Positions 39,286-49,197 are shown, counted from the first letter of the stretch. The stretch is 64,000 nucleotides of DNA from Silvimonas iriomotensis (GCF_014645535.1 NZ_BMLX01000002.1:983021-1047020), one strand, 5' to 3'. Numbers and translations are program-made. Notes: a model not told the origin generated them from the sequence alone.

Positions 39286-42102
39286 ATGCCCGTTTCGCGC
39301 TGGATCTACATCAAGCGTATCTTGCCGATCGCCTGGCCTTACATGCTTATTGTGTCGCTGCTGGTGCTGCTGCAATGGGCCTGTCTGGACATCCTGTCGG
39401 CCGGGCGGGCCTTTGTCGGCGGCGAGAGTTTGTGGTCCAAAGGGCAGAAAGACGCCATCTATTATCTGGACCGCTACGCCTCTACGCTTGATGAGCGCGA
39501 ATACGAAGCCTATCTGAACGCGCTGGCGGTACCGCAAGGAGATGAACGCGCCCGCCGGGCTCTGGATATCAGCGAGCCTGATCTGTATACCGCGCGCGAA
39601 GGCCTGCTGGCAGGCGGCAATCTGCCCGAAGACATCCCCGGCATGATCCGGCTGTTCCGCAATTTCCGGCATGTCCCGTTTGTCGATCGTTCCATTGCCT
39701 TGTGGGGCGAGGGGGACGAATACCTGGCGCAGTTGCAGCGGCTGGCCGGAGAACTGCACACCCACGCCAATCAGGGCGATCTGCAAGCGGCCCGTATTGT
39801 GCAGATCCGCGCAGAAATCCAGGACATCAACAAAAAACTCACGCCGATCGAGCGCGAGTTTTCCGAAAGCATCGCTGTCGGCCTGCGCATGACGGGCACC
39901 TGGATTGCCATTGCCTACCTGCTGGCGGCCGTCTTGCTGGTGTTCCTGGCGTTGCGGCGCACGGCGCGGTTTCTGGATCAGCGCAACCAGTCTGAAGAAG
40001 CGCTGCGCGCCAGCGAATCCCGGTTTCAGCGCGCGGTGGGCGGCAGCAATGACGGCATCTGGGACTGGGACCTGCTGACTGGCCACGCCTGGTTCTCGCC
40101 GCGTTTCCGGCATTTGCTGGGCGTCACCGACGACGAACTGCCCAACCGTGCCGATGCCTGGCTGGCGCGGGTGCATCCGGAAGACAAAAACGTCATCCTC
40201 AATGCCCATCGTCGCCATTTCAACGATGGCGAACCGCACGATATTGAATACCGCGTCCGCACGGGCCAGGCGTTCGAGAGTGTTTACCGCTGGTTCCGCG
40301 TACGGGGCCGGGCGTTTTTTGATGAGGCGGGCAACCCGGTACGCATGGCCGGTTCGTTCACCGACATTACCCGCGCCAAAACAGCAGAAGCCGCGCTGCA
40401 CCGCGAGAAAGAAAAAGCCCAGGTCACGCTGGCATCGATTGTCGACGCGGTCATCACCACCGACACCGTCGGCCGCGTGGAATACATGAACCCGGCGGCC
40501 GAACGCATGATCGGGATCATGCTTGATAAAGCCGTGCACCAGCCGCTCGATACGCTGTTCAAGGCCATGGACCCGGGCCACGAGAACGCCGCCGTGTCGC
40601 TGCTGGGCGAAATCCGCAATTATGAAATCGCCCCGCTGGAGCGTGATCTCAACATTATCCGCAACGATGGCACCGAGATCTCGGTCAACCGGGCGATTTC
40701 TCCGGTGCATGATCGCGAAGGCCGGGTCGCCGGCGTGGTGCTGGTATTGCACGACGTCACCCGTGAGCGCCAGTACGCCGCCAGCCTGTCCTGGCAAGCC
40801 AGCCACGACGCGCTGACCGGCCTTGTGAACCGGCGTGAGTTCGAACGGCGCCTGTCTGGCCTGCACGCGCGGCTGGTGCAGCGCCCGGGCGAACATGCGC
40901 TGATGTTCCTGGATCTGGACCAGTTCAAGATCGTGAACGATACCTGCGGCCACGCGGCGGGCGACGAGTTGCTGCGTCAGCTTTCCAGCGCGCTGCAACA
41001 GCATCTGCGCCAGTCCGATACGCTGGCCCGCATTGGCGGTGACGAGTTTGGCGTGCTGCTGGAAAACTGCCAGATCGAAGCGGCCCTGCGCATTGGCGAG
41101 ACGCTGCGCCAGGCCGTGCTCGACTTCCCGTATTCGTTTGGCAACCAGTCGTTCACCGTCGGCGTGAGTATCGGTCTGGTGGAACTGGCCGACGCCTCCA
41201 TCGTGCCGGAAGAAGCCCTGCGTGCGGCCGATGCCGCCTGTTATATGGCCAAGGAAAAAGGCCGCAACCGCGTGCAGCGCTATTCTCCGCAAGACAGCGA
41301 AGTCAGCCTGCGCCATGGCGAAATGGAATGGGTCAACCGGCTGCGCCGCGCGCTGGAGAAAAACCAGTTCCGCCTGTATGCGCAAGAAGTCGTGCGTTTG
41401 CAGTCCGGCACGGCGGCACGGCATGTGGAAGTCTTGCTGCGGCTTGCGGCCGACAATGGCGAGATCATCCCGCCGATGGCGTTCATCCCCGCGGCAGAAC
41501 GGTATGGCCTGATGCCGGAGATCGACCGCTGGGTGCTGCGCAATACGCTGGAAACGCTGAGCGCCCGTGACCGGGCGGGGCTGGAGGCGCTGGCCGTGTG
41601 CGCCATCAATCTGTCGGGCACCTCGATTGGCGACGAACACTTTCTGGGCTATGTGCTCGACCAGATCACCCGCAGCGGTGTCGATGCCTCCCGCCTGTGT
41701 TTCGAGCTGACTGAAACCGCCGCCATTGCCAGCCTGACCCGTGCCACGCATTTCATGCAGCAACTGTCTGCACTGGGCTGCAAGTTTGCGCTGGATGACT
41801 TTGGCGCCGGCATGTCGTCATTTGGTTATCTGAAGCATTTGCCGGTGGATTACCTGAAGATCGACGGCGGCTTTGTCAAAGACATGCTGACCGACCCGAT
41901 CGACCGCGCCATGGTCGGCGCCATCAATGAAATCGGCCATTTGATGGGCAAGAAAACGGTGGCCGAGTTTGTCGAGAACCAGGCCATTGCCGACGAGTTG
42001 CGCCGCATGGGCGTGGACTTCGGTCAGGGTTATGGCCTGGCCATGCCGGAGCCTTTCCGGCTGATGCAAAGTGATCTCTCGGCCGACAGCCGCGCCGCCT
42101 GA
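39286..42102 (+). CDS. Membrane diguanylate cyclase/phosphodiesterase (PAS-PAS-GGDEF-EAL)
   Basis: 938 residues. Spans about 15-36 and 207-226 flank a roughly 170-residue periplasmic sensor rich in charged helices. Two PAS domains follow (NDGIWDWDLLTG; SIVDAVITTDTVGRVEYMN). The GGDEF motif is intact with an RxxD site (RQSDTLARIGGDEF). The EAL motif reads EVL (HVEVLLRL), but the catalytic Glu and the other key residues (ELTET, LDDFGAGMSS, LKIDGGF, EFVEN, QGYG) remain, so both activities are possible. GGAGGAAC lies 11 bases before the ATG. Confidence 0.93.
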   Translation: MPVSRWIYIKRILPIAWPYMLIVSLLVLLQWACLDILSAGRAFVGGESLWSKGQKDAIYYLDRYASTLDEREYEAYLNALAVPQGDERARRALDISEPDLYTAREGLLAGGNLPEDIPGMIRLFRNFRHVPFVDRSIALWGEGDEYLAQLQRLAGELHTHANQGDLQAARIVQIRAEIQDINKKLTPIEREFSESIAVGLRMTGTWIAIAYLLAAVLLVFLALRRTARFLDQRNQSEEALRASESRFQRAVGGSNDGIWDWDLLTGHAWFSPRFRHLLGVTDDELPNRADAWLARVHPEDKNVILNAHRRHFNDGEPHDIEYRVRTGQAFESVYRWFRVRGRAFFDEAGNPVRMAGSFTDITRAKTAEAALHREKEKAQVTLASIVDAVITTDTVGRVEYMNPAAERMIGIMLDKAVHQPLDTLFKAMDPGHENAAVSLLGEIRNYEIAPLERDLNIIRNDGTEISVNRAISPVHDREGRVAGVVLVLHDVTRERQYAASLSWQASHDALTGLVNRREFERRLSGLHARLVQRPGEHALMFLDLDQFKIVNDTCGHAAGDELLRQLSSALQQHLRQSDTLARIGGDEFGVLLENCQIEAALRIGETLRQAVLDFPYSFGNQSFTVGVSIGLVELADASIVPEEALRAADAACYMAKEKGRNRVQRYSPQDSEVSLRHGEMEWVNRLRRALEKNQFRLYAQEVVRLQSGTAARHVEVLLRLAADNGEIIPPMAFIPAAERYGLMPEIDRWVLRNTLETLSARDRAGLEALAVCAINLSGTSIGDEHFLGYVLDQITRSGVDASRLCFELTETAAIASLTRATHFMQQLSALGCKFALDDFGAGMSSFGYLKHLPVDYLKIDGGFVKDMLTDPIDRAMVGAINEIGHLMGKKTVAEFVENQAIADELRRMGVDFGQGYGLAMPEPFRLMQSDLSADSRAA

Positions 42103-42110
42103 CCGCCCTG

Positions 42111-43529
42111 TCAGTACAGCGGCACCAGCGGATATTGCCCGCGTTTGAGTTCGGTCTTGATCAGCTTGAAGACATCAATATCAAACGCCGGGCGCGGGCT
42201 GGCCAGCACGTCGGCCAGGTCGCCTGCCTCGTACACCGTGCCCAGCCAGCACCACTGGTCAACCACCTGCAACGGCGCGCCTTCATACTTGCCTTCACGC
42301 AGGCCGACCGGGCCGGGGAATGGCCAGTCAGTCAGCTTTTGTTTGGCCAGCGCCGTCAGCAAGCGCGCGTTGTGGACCGACAGCGGCTCCTTGCCCACAC
42401 AAGCACCACGGCACTGATGCAACTGCGCGGCAAAACACGGCCCGCTGCCTGAGCGCGGTTTGGCCTCCAGCCCCAGCACCTGCCGGCACAGGCCGTTGCC
42501 TTCCACCACTTTGGTCAGCACGTTCTGTGCTTCACGCTTGCTGCGATACGGGCCAAACACAAACGGACGCGCCGCTGTACCGCCCGTTGCCAGTTCATCA
42601 AGCAACACCAGACTGGGCACCAGCGCGCCTGTCGGAGTCTCATCCAGTCGCCATGCGCACAACTCACGCGTGCGGCGCAGTTGCTGGTTCATCAGTGGTG
42701 CGCGCGTCTTGATCAGTTGCATTTCCAGCAACAGCGCGCCCAGCTCGCCAGCGGTTTCTTGCCAGTCGATCCGCCGTAACTGATGCGCCAGTTGCATTTC
42801 CTTGCCGGCCCGGTGATCCGCCGCGAAATGGCTCAGCACCCGTTTGCGGATATTGGTGCTCTTGCCCACATACAAGAGCGCGTCATTGTCGCCATAGAAC
42901 AGATACACGCCGGCGGTTTCCGGCAGATCGTCGATCATGGCCGGGTCTATGCCTGGCGGCAGCGCGGGTTGGCGCAGCATCTCAGCCATGGCCGCCTGAA
43001 CCTGCGGCTGACCCAGATCGCGGCCGGCGGCCTCCAGAAACTGCTGCAGCAAAGCGGCATCGGTCAGCGCGCGGTGGCGGTCGCCCTCAATGGCCAGCGC
43101 ATGGCGTGCTACCAGCGCATCCAGACTGTGCTTGTATTCGGCCGGGTAAAGCTTGCGTGACAGTTTGACCGTGCACAGCACTTTGGCGCGAAAGGCGATC
43201 CCGGCGCGCTTGAATTCGTTTTTCAGAAACCCGTAGTCAAAGCGCGCGTTGTGCGCAATGAATACGCGGCCAGCCAGCCGCGTCAGCAAATCCTGGGCGA
43301 CATCGGCAAAAACCGGCGCGTCGGCCACCATGTCGTTGCTGATCCCGGTCAGATTCTGGATAAAGGGCGGGATGCTTCTCTGCGGATTCACAAGGCACGA
43401 CCACGAACGCACGCCGTGTTCGTCGATCTGCACAAGGCCGATCTCGGTAATGCGGTCGTGCGTGGCATTGGCGCCGGTGGTTTCCAGATCCACCAGCACC
43501 AGCGGTTCGTCGTAATACGCGTTGTTCAT
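42111..43529 (-). CDS. DnaQ-type exonuclease fused to a GIY-YIG/UvrC-like endonuclease
   Basis: 472 residues. Residues 1-165: DEDDh 3'-5' exonuclease (VDLETTGA with D and E, HNARFDYGFL, and HRALTDAALL with the final His and Asp). Residues about 205-290: GIY-YIG nuclease (AGVYLFYGDNDALLYVGKSTNIRKRV). The C-terminal part carries a UvrC-like segment ending in Cys-rich QCRGACVGKE. The combination, like Cho, may act in nucleotide excision repair or DNA-end processing. Stand-alone, downstream of the proS terminator. Confidence 0.88.
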   Translation of the reverse strand: MNNAYYDEPLVLVDLETTGANATHDRITEIGLVQIDEHGVRSWSCLVNPQRSIPPFIQNLTGISNDMVADAPVFADVAQDLLTRLAGRVFIAHNARFDYGFLKNEFKRAGIAFRAKVLCTVKLSRKLYPAEYKHSLDALVARHALAIEGDRHRALTDAALLQQFLEAAGRDLGQPQVQAAMAEMLRQPALPPGIDPAMIDDLPETAGVYLFYGDNDALLYVGKSTNIRKRVLSHFAADHRAGKEMQLAHQLRRIDWQETAGELGALLLEMQLIKTRAPLMNQQLRRTRELCAWRLDETPTGALVPSLVLLDELATGGTAARPFVFGPYRSKREAQNVLTKVVEGNGLCRQVLGLEAKPRSGSGPCFAAQLHQCRGACVGKEPLSVHNARLLTALAKQKLTDWPFPGPVGLREGKYEGAPLQVVDQWCWLGTVYEAGDLADVLASPRPAFDIDVFKLIKTELKRGQYPLVPLY

Positions 43530-43538
43530 CCTGGGCTC

Positions 43539-43578
43539 AAAAAAAACAGCGGCCGGTGACGCCTGCGCGCCACCGGCC
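43539..43578 (-). terminator. Terminator of proS
   Basis: On the minus strand, stem GGCCGGTG / CACCGGCC (43551-43558, 43571-43578) followed by GCTG and eight Ts, just after the proS stop. Confidence 0.88.
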
Positions 43579-43604
43579 TGGTAAGGCAGGCCAGTCAGCC
43601 CTGA

Positions 43605-45317
43605 TCAGGCCAGTTGTTTTCTGGCAAAGCTCACGGCATCGGCCAGCGCGATCTTCTGCATCTCGCCACCGGCACGGGCCACGTATTCAACAAGGCCATC
43701 CGCCAGACCCTTGTCGCCAATGGTAATGCGGTGCGGAATGCCAATGAGTTCCATATCGGCAAACATGGAGCCCGGGCGCTCGTTGCGATCGTCCAGCAGC
43801 ACGTCCACGCCTGCGGCCTTCAGATCAGCGTAGAGCTGGTCCGCAGCGGCCTTGACGGCTTCCGAACGGTGATAACCCACGGCCACCACGGCGATGGCAA
43901 ACGGTGCCATGGCTTGTGTGAAGATAATGCCGCGCTCGTCGTAGTTCTGCTCAATGGCGGCGGCCACAATGCGCGATACGCCAATCCCGTAGCAGCCCAT
44001 TTCAAAGAACTTCGGCTGGCCATCTTCCGCCACGTACGTGGCGTTCATGGCTTCAGAGTACTTGGTGCGCAGCTGGAAGATATGGCCAACTTCGATACCG
44101 CGGCACAGTTCCAGTTTGCCATTGCCATCCGGCGACGGATCACCCGACACCACGTTGCGGATATCGGCCACCACGTTGGGTTCCGGCAGATCGCGGCCAA
44201 AGTTCACGCCGGCAATGTGGAACTTGGGTTTGTTGGCGCCGCAGACAAAGTCGCTCATCACGGCGACGGAGCGGTCTGCCACCACGAGGATATCGGCATC
44301 GATCCCGACCGGGCCAAGGAACCCCGGCGGGCAGTTGAAGCGCGCGCGGATTTCTTCTTCCGTGGCAAAGCGGAACTCGCCCACGCCTTCTACCTTGCCC
44401 AGTTTGACTTCGTTCAGCGAGTGATCGCCGCGCAACAGCGCCACGATAAACTTGCCGTCGTTGTTCACCAGCGCAATCAGCTTCACTGTGCGCTCAATGC
44501 CAATGCCCATCAGTTCAGCCACGGCTTCACAGGTGGTCTGTTTGGGGGTGTCGATATCGCGCAGGGCTTCTGCAGCGCCAGCACGCGGGGTGGCCGGGGC
44601 CAGCGCTTCTGCCAGTTCGACGTTGGCGGCGTAATCGGATTCGGGCGCGTAGGCCAGGATGTCTTCGCCGGCATCGGCCAGCACCTGGAATTCATGGCTG
44701 CCATCGCCACCAATGGCACCGGTATCGGCGGCCACGGCGCGGAACTTCAGACCCAGGCGGGTAAACACGTTGGAGTACGCGGTATACATCTTGCCGTAAG
44801 ACACTTGCAGGCCGGCAAAATCAGCGTCGAACGAGTACGCGTCTTTCATCACGAATTCACGCGCGCGCATCACGCCAAAACGCGGGCGGATTTCGTCGCG
44901 GAACTTCACCTGCACCTGGTACATGTTCACCGGCAGTTGCTTGTAGGAGCGCAGCTCGGAACGGGCGATATCGGTGATGACTTCTTCGTGCGTCGGGCCG
45001 AAGCAGAAATCGCGCTCGTGGCGATCCTTAATCTTGAGCATCTGCGGGCCAAACAACGCCCAGCGGCCGGTTTCCTGCCACAGTTCAGCCGGCTGGATGG
45101 TCGGCATCAGCAACTCTTGCGCGCCGGCGGCGTTCATTTCGTCGCGCACAATCTCTTCTACCTTGCGCAATACGCGCATGCCCAGCGGCATCCAGGTATA
45201 CAGGCCCGAGCCAAGCTTCTTGATCAGCCCGGCGCGCACCATCAACTTGTGCGAAGTCAGTTCGGCCTCGGAAGGCGCTTCTTTCAGGGTGTTGAGATAA
45301 AGCTGGGAGGTACGCAT
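43605..45317 (-). CDS. proS: Prolyl-tRNA synthetase (bacterial type)
   Basis: 570 residues, class II synthetase: motif 2 region ([20 protein letters not shown], about 140-159), a bacterial INS editing domain in the middle ([38 protein letters not shown]) that clears Ala-tRNA(Pro), motif 3 ([17 protein letters not shown]) and a C-terminal anticodon domain. ATG 45317 was chosen over 12 upstream residues. A tRNA-Pro gene is also in the window (62707-62783). Confidence 0.97.
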   Translation of the reverse strand: MRTSQLYLNTLKEAPSEAELTSHKLMVRAGLIKKLGSGLYTWMPLGMRVLRKVEEIVRDEMNAAGAQELLMPTIQPAELWQETGRWALFGPQMLKIKDRHERDFCFGPTHEEVITDIARSELRSYKQLPVNMYQVQVKFRDEIRPRFGVMRAREFVMKDAYSFDADFAGLQVSYGKMYTAYSNVFTRLGLKFRAVAADTGAIGGDGSHEFQVLADAGEDILAYAPESDYAANVELAEALAPATPRAGAAEALRDIDTPKQTTCEAVAELMGIGIERTVKLIALVNNDGKFIVALLRGDHSLNEVKLGKVEGVGEFRFATEEEIRARFNCPPGFLGPVGIDADILVVADRSVAVMSDFVCGANKPKFHIAGVNFGRDLPEPNVVADIRNVVSGDPSPDGNGKLELCRGIEVGHIFQLRTKYSEAMNATYVAEDGQPKFFEMGCYGIGVSRIVAAAIEQNYDERGIIFTQAMAPFAIAVVAVGYHRSEAVKAAADQLYADLKAAGVDVLLDDRNERPGSMFADMELIGIPHRITIGDKGLADGLVEYVARAGGEMQKIALADAVSFARKQLA

Positions 45318-45484
45318 TGTGGGTCGGTCTGTAGGGAATCTGCAAACCGCCAATTGTAGCGTGAAGGGCGTGCGGCGTGTGGGCCGGCGAGAGGGCTACG
45401 GGCCGCCGCTATTTCTTGCCCCATCCCGGGCTGCGCCGGGAGGGCGGGCTCAGCGCAGCGGCAACCCGGCTATACGTTAACGCA

Positions 45485-46198
45485 TCACTTCTTCATGCAT
45501 TCGCCCAGGGCCGCAATCACGGCATCGGCAATCTTGTTCCGTGTCGTGATCAGATCCAGCTTTTTTGCTTCGTCCCGGTTCACGATCACGCCAGACTCCA
45601 GCAACAGCGCAGGCATGGTGGTGGCGCGCAGGACCACAAAGTCTGCGGTGTACACGCCGTTGGCTTCATCCGCCCACTCGCGCCCTTCGCCTTCAATTTT
45701 CTCGGCGTGGCTGGCGTTCACCTCAAAGCCTTGCGCTTTCATCTGGCCGCCCAGCGCTTTGGCGCAGGCCAGACTCTTGCTGTATTGCGGGTTGATCTTG
45801 CTCACAAAAACAGAGAAACCGTGGCTGCGATCGGCGTATTTCTGCTTCTGGCCATCTACTTCCCATTCCTGCAGGAACTGCGGCTGGGTGGAGTCGTGAT
45901 GCAAAGAGACAAAGACATCGGCGCCTTCTGCAGCCTTGGCGCGTTTTTGCAGATCCTTGCTCTGGCCGTCGTCACCGATCAACCGCACCGTGTAGCCGGC
46001 CGCCAGCAAGCGCTCGGTCAGAACATCGGCCAGCTTGCTGTTGTAGGTGAATTCGGTGACGCCATAGGCACTGGTCGCACCTGGCGCGTCCAGATAGTGG
46101 CCGACATCCACGGCCACAGTCAGCGGTCGCGGCTTGCCCATGGCCAGCGGTGCGGCAGCCACGCCAACCAGCGCCAGCGCGGCAAGGAGCTTGTTCAT
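45485..46198 (-). CDS. N-acetylmuramoyl-L-alanine amidase (Amidase_3, secreted)
   Basis: 237 residues with a Sec signal peptide (cleavage after about residue 20). Zinc ligands: His in VDVGHYLD, Glu in GVTEFTYN, His in SLHHDST; the catalytic Glu in LLLESGVIVN. Splits the lactyl-peptide bond of peptidoglycan. Shorter than AmiC, with no AMIN targeting domain. It starts as TAATG on the stop of the upstream membrane-protein gene, so the pair is co-expressed. Confidence 0.9.
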   Translation of the reverse strand: MNKLLAALALVGVAAAPLAMGKPRPLTVAVDVGHYLDAPGATSAYGVTEFTYNSKLADVLTERLLAAGYTVRLIGDDGQSKDLQKRAKAAEGADVFVSLHHDSTQPQFLQEWEVDGQKQKYADRSHGFSVFVSKINPQYSKSLACAKALGGQMKAQGFEVNASHAEKIEGEGREWADEANGVYTADFVVLRATTMPALLLESGVIVNRDEAKKLDLITTRNKIADAVIAALGECMKK

Positions 46199-46545
46199 TA
46201 TTCGTTTCCTGGTGCCGCCGGCGCAGCAGCAGCCAGTTGGGCGCGGCGCGCAGCAATTTTGCCACGCAACAGGTTCATCATGACGGTGTCACGCAGCCAG
46301 ATCAGCACAAACAGCCAGACCAGCAACACAGCCATATAAGGGAAAGAATTATTGGTCACTTGCGGTGCCACGGCATGCAGCACCGGGTTGATGCCGAACT
46401 GCACCGAGACCAGCACGGCCAGCAAGAGCACCACTGTAGAAATCAGCCGCTCTTTGACGAAGGTACCGCGCAACAAAACGCGTTGTTCCCAGCGGGTCAG
46501 CCCTTGCAGTTCGGGCACATCATCGGGGCGGAAATAAAAAGCCAT
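46198..46545 (-). CDS. Small two-span membrane protein, unknown
   Basis: 115 residues: about 45 cytoplasmic residues (GLTRWEQRVLLRGTFVKERL), then two spans (about 35-54, 70-90) and a basic Ala-rich end. Not assigned to a family. Translationally coupled to the amidase gene; a role in cell-wall turnover is only suggested by this coupling. Confidence 0.75.
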   Translation of the reverse strand: MAFYFRPDDVPELQGLTRWEQRVLLRGTFVKERLISTVVLLLAVLVSVQFGINPVLHAVAPQVTNNSFPYMAVLLVWLFVLIWLRDTVMMNLLRGKIAARRAQLAAAAPAAPGNE

Positions 46546-46745
46546 GCTGTTGCATCCATCAAGATCACTTTATGAGCGCGCCAGTGTCGCCCGACAGGCG
46601 CCAAAAATCAAGGAAGCCGCAAGACGTTTGCCATGCTGCGCAGTCAGGTTATGATGCCTGCGCAGTCTGCAGGAATAACCGATAAAACAAACGGATAGAC
46701 CACAAACACTGGATGGTCGCCGGTTCATGATGGATGGATCGAGAC

Positions 46746-47780
46746 ATGAAGTACTGCATTCCCGCCTTGCCTTGCTTGTTGATGTTGTTGATTGCGCCCG
46801 CCCGGGCAGAGCTGACCGGCGCCCAGACAAGTGACCTGAGCCTGAGTCTCTTCAATGATGTAGTCATGCCAGCCCAGCGCGCGCTGGCCGACAATACCGC
46901 CCAACTGGCCAGCAGCATGAATGCGCTATGCGCCAGACCCAACGACACCACGCTGGCCGCCGCCCAAAGCGCGTGGAAAAACACCAGCAACACCTGGAAC
47001 CGCATTGCGCCGCTGCGCCTTGGCCCCAATCGCCAGCGCGACGTCATGCTGACATTCGAAGCTGCCGCGGTTGACGACGCGCTGCTTAAAAAAACCGTGT
47101 CCACCACACCGGATGACCCGGTCTCGCCCAAATCCGTGTTTGAGTCTGCCCACTTGCCCGCTGGTGCCAGTGGCCTGCCGGCGCTGGAAAAACTGCTGTT
47201 CGCTGACAGCAAGGCCCCGCCGCTGCCCGCCCTGCAAAAAGGCAAAAGCTGCCAGTTTGGCCGCTGGGTTGCCGGTGGCATGGCCCGACGCGGCCAGACG
47301 CTGATTTTTGAGTGGAACTCTATGGCCGAGGGCATGAAATACAACCCGGCCTATCACACGCCCTTTCTGACCGAAGCCCTCAAGAACGCTGCCGTGGGGG
47401 CCCGCACCATTGCCACGCACCAGCTTGCCGCTGGCGAGGTATCGCCCCTGCCGGACTTTTTCCCTGGCTGGCGCGCCGGAACCAGCAAGGCCGATGTCAC
47501 CGCCGGTATCGACGGTATCGAATACGTCTTGCTGGGCTCGCCGTCAGGCATGGGGTTTGACGACATGCTGATCGCGCATGACCGGCAAGACATTGTGGAC
47601 GGGCTGAAAGAAAGACTGATCAACACCCGGCTTGCCCTCACCGCCCTGCCGGGCAACTACGCCAGCCAGCCTGGCGCCAGCCGCGGCGAAATTGTCATCC
47701 TGCAACGGCGCCTGAATGAGCTGGCTGACTATATCGAAGGCCCGATGACCGACGCGATGGGTGTACCGTTCAAGAAATAA
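46746..47780 (+). CDS. Imelysin-family (peptidase M75-like) periplasmic protein
   Basis: 344 residues with a signal peptide (cleavage near residue 22). The imelysin core is seen in SAWKNTSNTWNRIAPLRLGP (near 85) and GASGLPALEKLLFA (near 145). In the founding M75 proteins the latter contains G-x-H-x-x-E; here it is GLPALE, with no His. Relatives are linked to iron uptake, but no iron transporter is near, so its role is unclear. An ATG 12 bases upstream is an alternative start. Confidence 0.85.
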   Translation: MKYCIPALPCLLMLLIAPARAELTGAQTSDLSLSLFNDVVMPAQRALADNTAQLASSMNALCARPNDTTLAAAQSAWKNTSNTWNRIAPLRLGPNRQRDVMLTFEAAAVDDALLKKTVSTTPDDPVSPKSVFESAHLPAGASGLPALEKLLFADSKAPPLPALQKGKSCQFGRWVAGGMARRGQTLIFEWNSMAEGMKYNPAYHTPFLTEALKNAAVGARTIATHQLAAGEVSPLPDFFPGWRAGTSKADVTAGIDGIEYVLLGSPSGMGFDDMLIAHDRQDIVDGLKERLINTRLALTALPGNYASQPGASRGEIVILQRRLNELADYIEGPMTDAMGVPFKK

Positions 47781-47789
47781 ACCACACCC

Positions 47790-47836
47790 GCAACAGCAAA
47801 ACCCGTGGTCGGCGCTGACGCGGGTTTTGCTGTTGC
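47790..47836. terminator. Long perfect inverted repeat after the imelysin gene
   Basis: Sixteen-base arms GCAACAGCAAAACCCG (47790-47805) and CGGGTTTTGCTGTTGC (47821-47836), 15-base loop. Longer than a usual terminator and without a T-run outside the stem; likely a transcription stop for the two convergent genes. Confidence 0.65.
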
Positions 47837-47888
47837 CATGGATGTACCGGGCTTTTGGCCGCGCAGTGGCAGCGCGGCCAGCCGGCCA

Positions 47889-48077
47889 TCAGCCTTTTCC
47901 GTCCAGCAACGTCCCGCCCCAGCCCCAGTTCTCTTCCGGGGTTTCATCAAAATTCACAATCACGTATTGCCTGGGCTTGTTGGCCACCCGCCCCATGGTG
48001 TCGGTGATCTCGTCCACGATCTGCTTTTTCTGCTCACGGGAAAGCTCGCCTGCGATCTTGATGTTGATAAACGGCAT
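47889..48077 (-). CDS. 4-oxalocrotonate tautomerase-family protein
   Basis: 62 residues. Starts Met-Pro-Phe-Ile-Asn, giving the catalytic N-terminal Pro after Met removal. The rest (KQIVDEITDTMGRVANKPRQYVIVNFDETPEENWGWGG) matches the short tautomerase family (about 60 residues, hexamer). Substrate not inferable from its surroundings. Confidence 0.9.
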   Translation of the reverse strand: MPFINIKIAGELSREQKKQIVDEITDTMGRVANKPRQYVIVNFDETPEENWGWGGTLLDGKG

Positions 48078-48222
48078 GATCTGGCTCCGTTCAAGGCACT
48101 GAAGAAGGATTTCCGACTGGCGCGCAACACTGTCTTACCAATGCGTGCCACTTGTCATCCGATCGTCACAATCGGCTTGTAAGCTCGCCCACTTACTGAA
48201 AATAAGCAAAGGCTTAAACGTC

Positions 48223-49197
48223 ATGTCACCGCGCGCGCTCTTCCTGGTACTCTCACTGGTGACCGCCACTGCGCACGCCGCCCGCCCGGAAATTGTCATG
48301 GGTGTGCTGGCCAGCCGTGGCGTGGAAGAAGCCGAAGCAGACTGGCAACCCATCGTGGACGATCTGTCGGCTGCCACCGGCCAGAACGTCAGACTGGTTG
48401 CACTCAAGACCGAGCAGGAACTCCTGAGCGAGTTCGGCCAGAACCATATCCAGATTGCCCGTCTGGGCACGCAGGCAGCACTGACCAGCGTAGAGCAAAA
48501 ACAGGGGCAAATCTTTGCCCGTCTGGCGCTCACCGGTGGAGTGTCGGAGTTCCGCTCGGTATTGCTGACCCGCAAAGACGGCCCGGCTTCGCTTGATGAC
48601 GTGCTGCGCGAACCCAGACACTGGCGCTACGCCACGGGCACCAAGGATTCCACCGCCAACTATCTGATCCCGCAGTACTACGCCTTTGCCAAGAACAACG
48701 TGCTGGTCACGCAGTTTTTCAGCCAGATCAGCAACGGCCCCAGCGAGGACAATTTCCGCGCGCTGGTCGAACGCCGGGCAGACGTGGCCTCGATCAACAG
48801 TGATGACCTGGAAAAACTGCACGACAAATACCCGCGTGACTATCAGCAATTGCGCGTGATCTGGGAATCGCCCGCGTTCTCTTATGACCCGCTGATCATG
48901 CGCAAGGATCTGGCGCCGGCCATGCAGCAGAAAGTCAGTCAGTTCTTCCTGAACTATGGCCGCAAGGGCGCCAACGCCACGCACGAAAAAGAAAAGCTGT
49001 ATTACGCCGATGAACTGTCGGGTTTCCTGCCTTCCAGCAACCGCCAGTTGCGTGAGGTCACGGACTTGCAGCTGTTCTACGCCTTGTTCCAGTTGGCTCT
49101 GGACAAAAACAGCAGCGCGACGGCCTCGGCGCAAAAAGAGAAAGCGCTGTATCGCCGTTATAACGATCTTGTGGTGGTGCTGGGCGGCGCACGCTAG
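48223..49197 (+). CDS. PhnD/SsuA-like periplasmic binding protein (orphan)
   Basis: 324 residues with a Sec signal peptide. Fold of phosphate/phosphonate ABC binding proteins: WQPIVDDLSAATGQNVRLVAL, ARLGTQAALTSVEQ, and the hinge segment ADVASINSDDLEKL. No ABC permease or ATPase gene is next to it, so the protein may work with a remote transporter, as sensor, or as part of an electron-transfer regulator. ATG 48223 was chosen from the signal peptide; the open frame runs 26 codons further up. Confidence 0.85.
   Translation: MSPRALFLVLSLVTATAHAARPEIVMGVLASRGVEEAEADWQPIVDDLSAATGQNVRLVALKTEQELLSEFGQNHIQIARLGTQAALTSVEQKQGQIFARLALTGGVSEFRSVLLTRKDGPASLDDVLREPRHWRYATGTKDSTANYLIPQYYAFAKNNVLVTQFFSQISNGPSEDNFRALVERRADVASINSDDLEKLHDKYPRDYQQLRVIWESPAFSYDPLIMRKDLAPAMQQKVSQFFLNYGRKGANATHEKEKLYYADELSGFLPSSNRQLREVTDLQLFYALFQLALDKNSSATASAQKEKALYRRYNDLVVVLGGAR

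Noticed and set aside
39253-41763. An 836-residue minus-strand frame opposite the GGDEF-EAL gene
   Set aside because: Same reason: the plus strand has complete PAS, GGDEF and EAL motifs.
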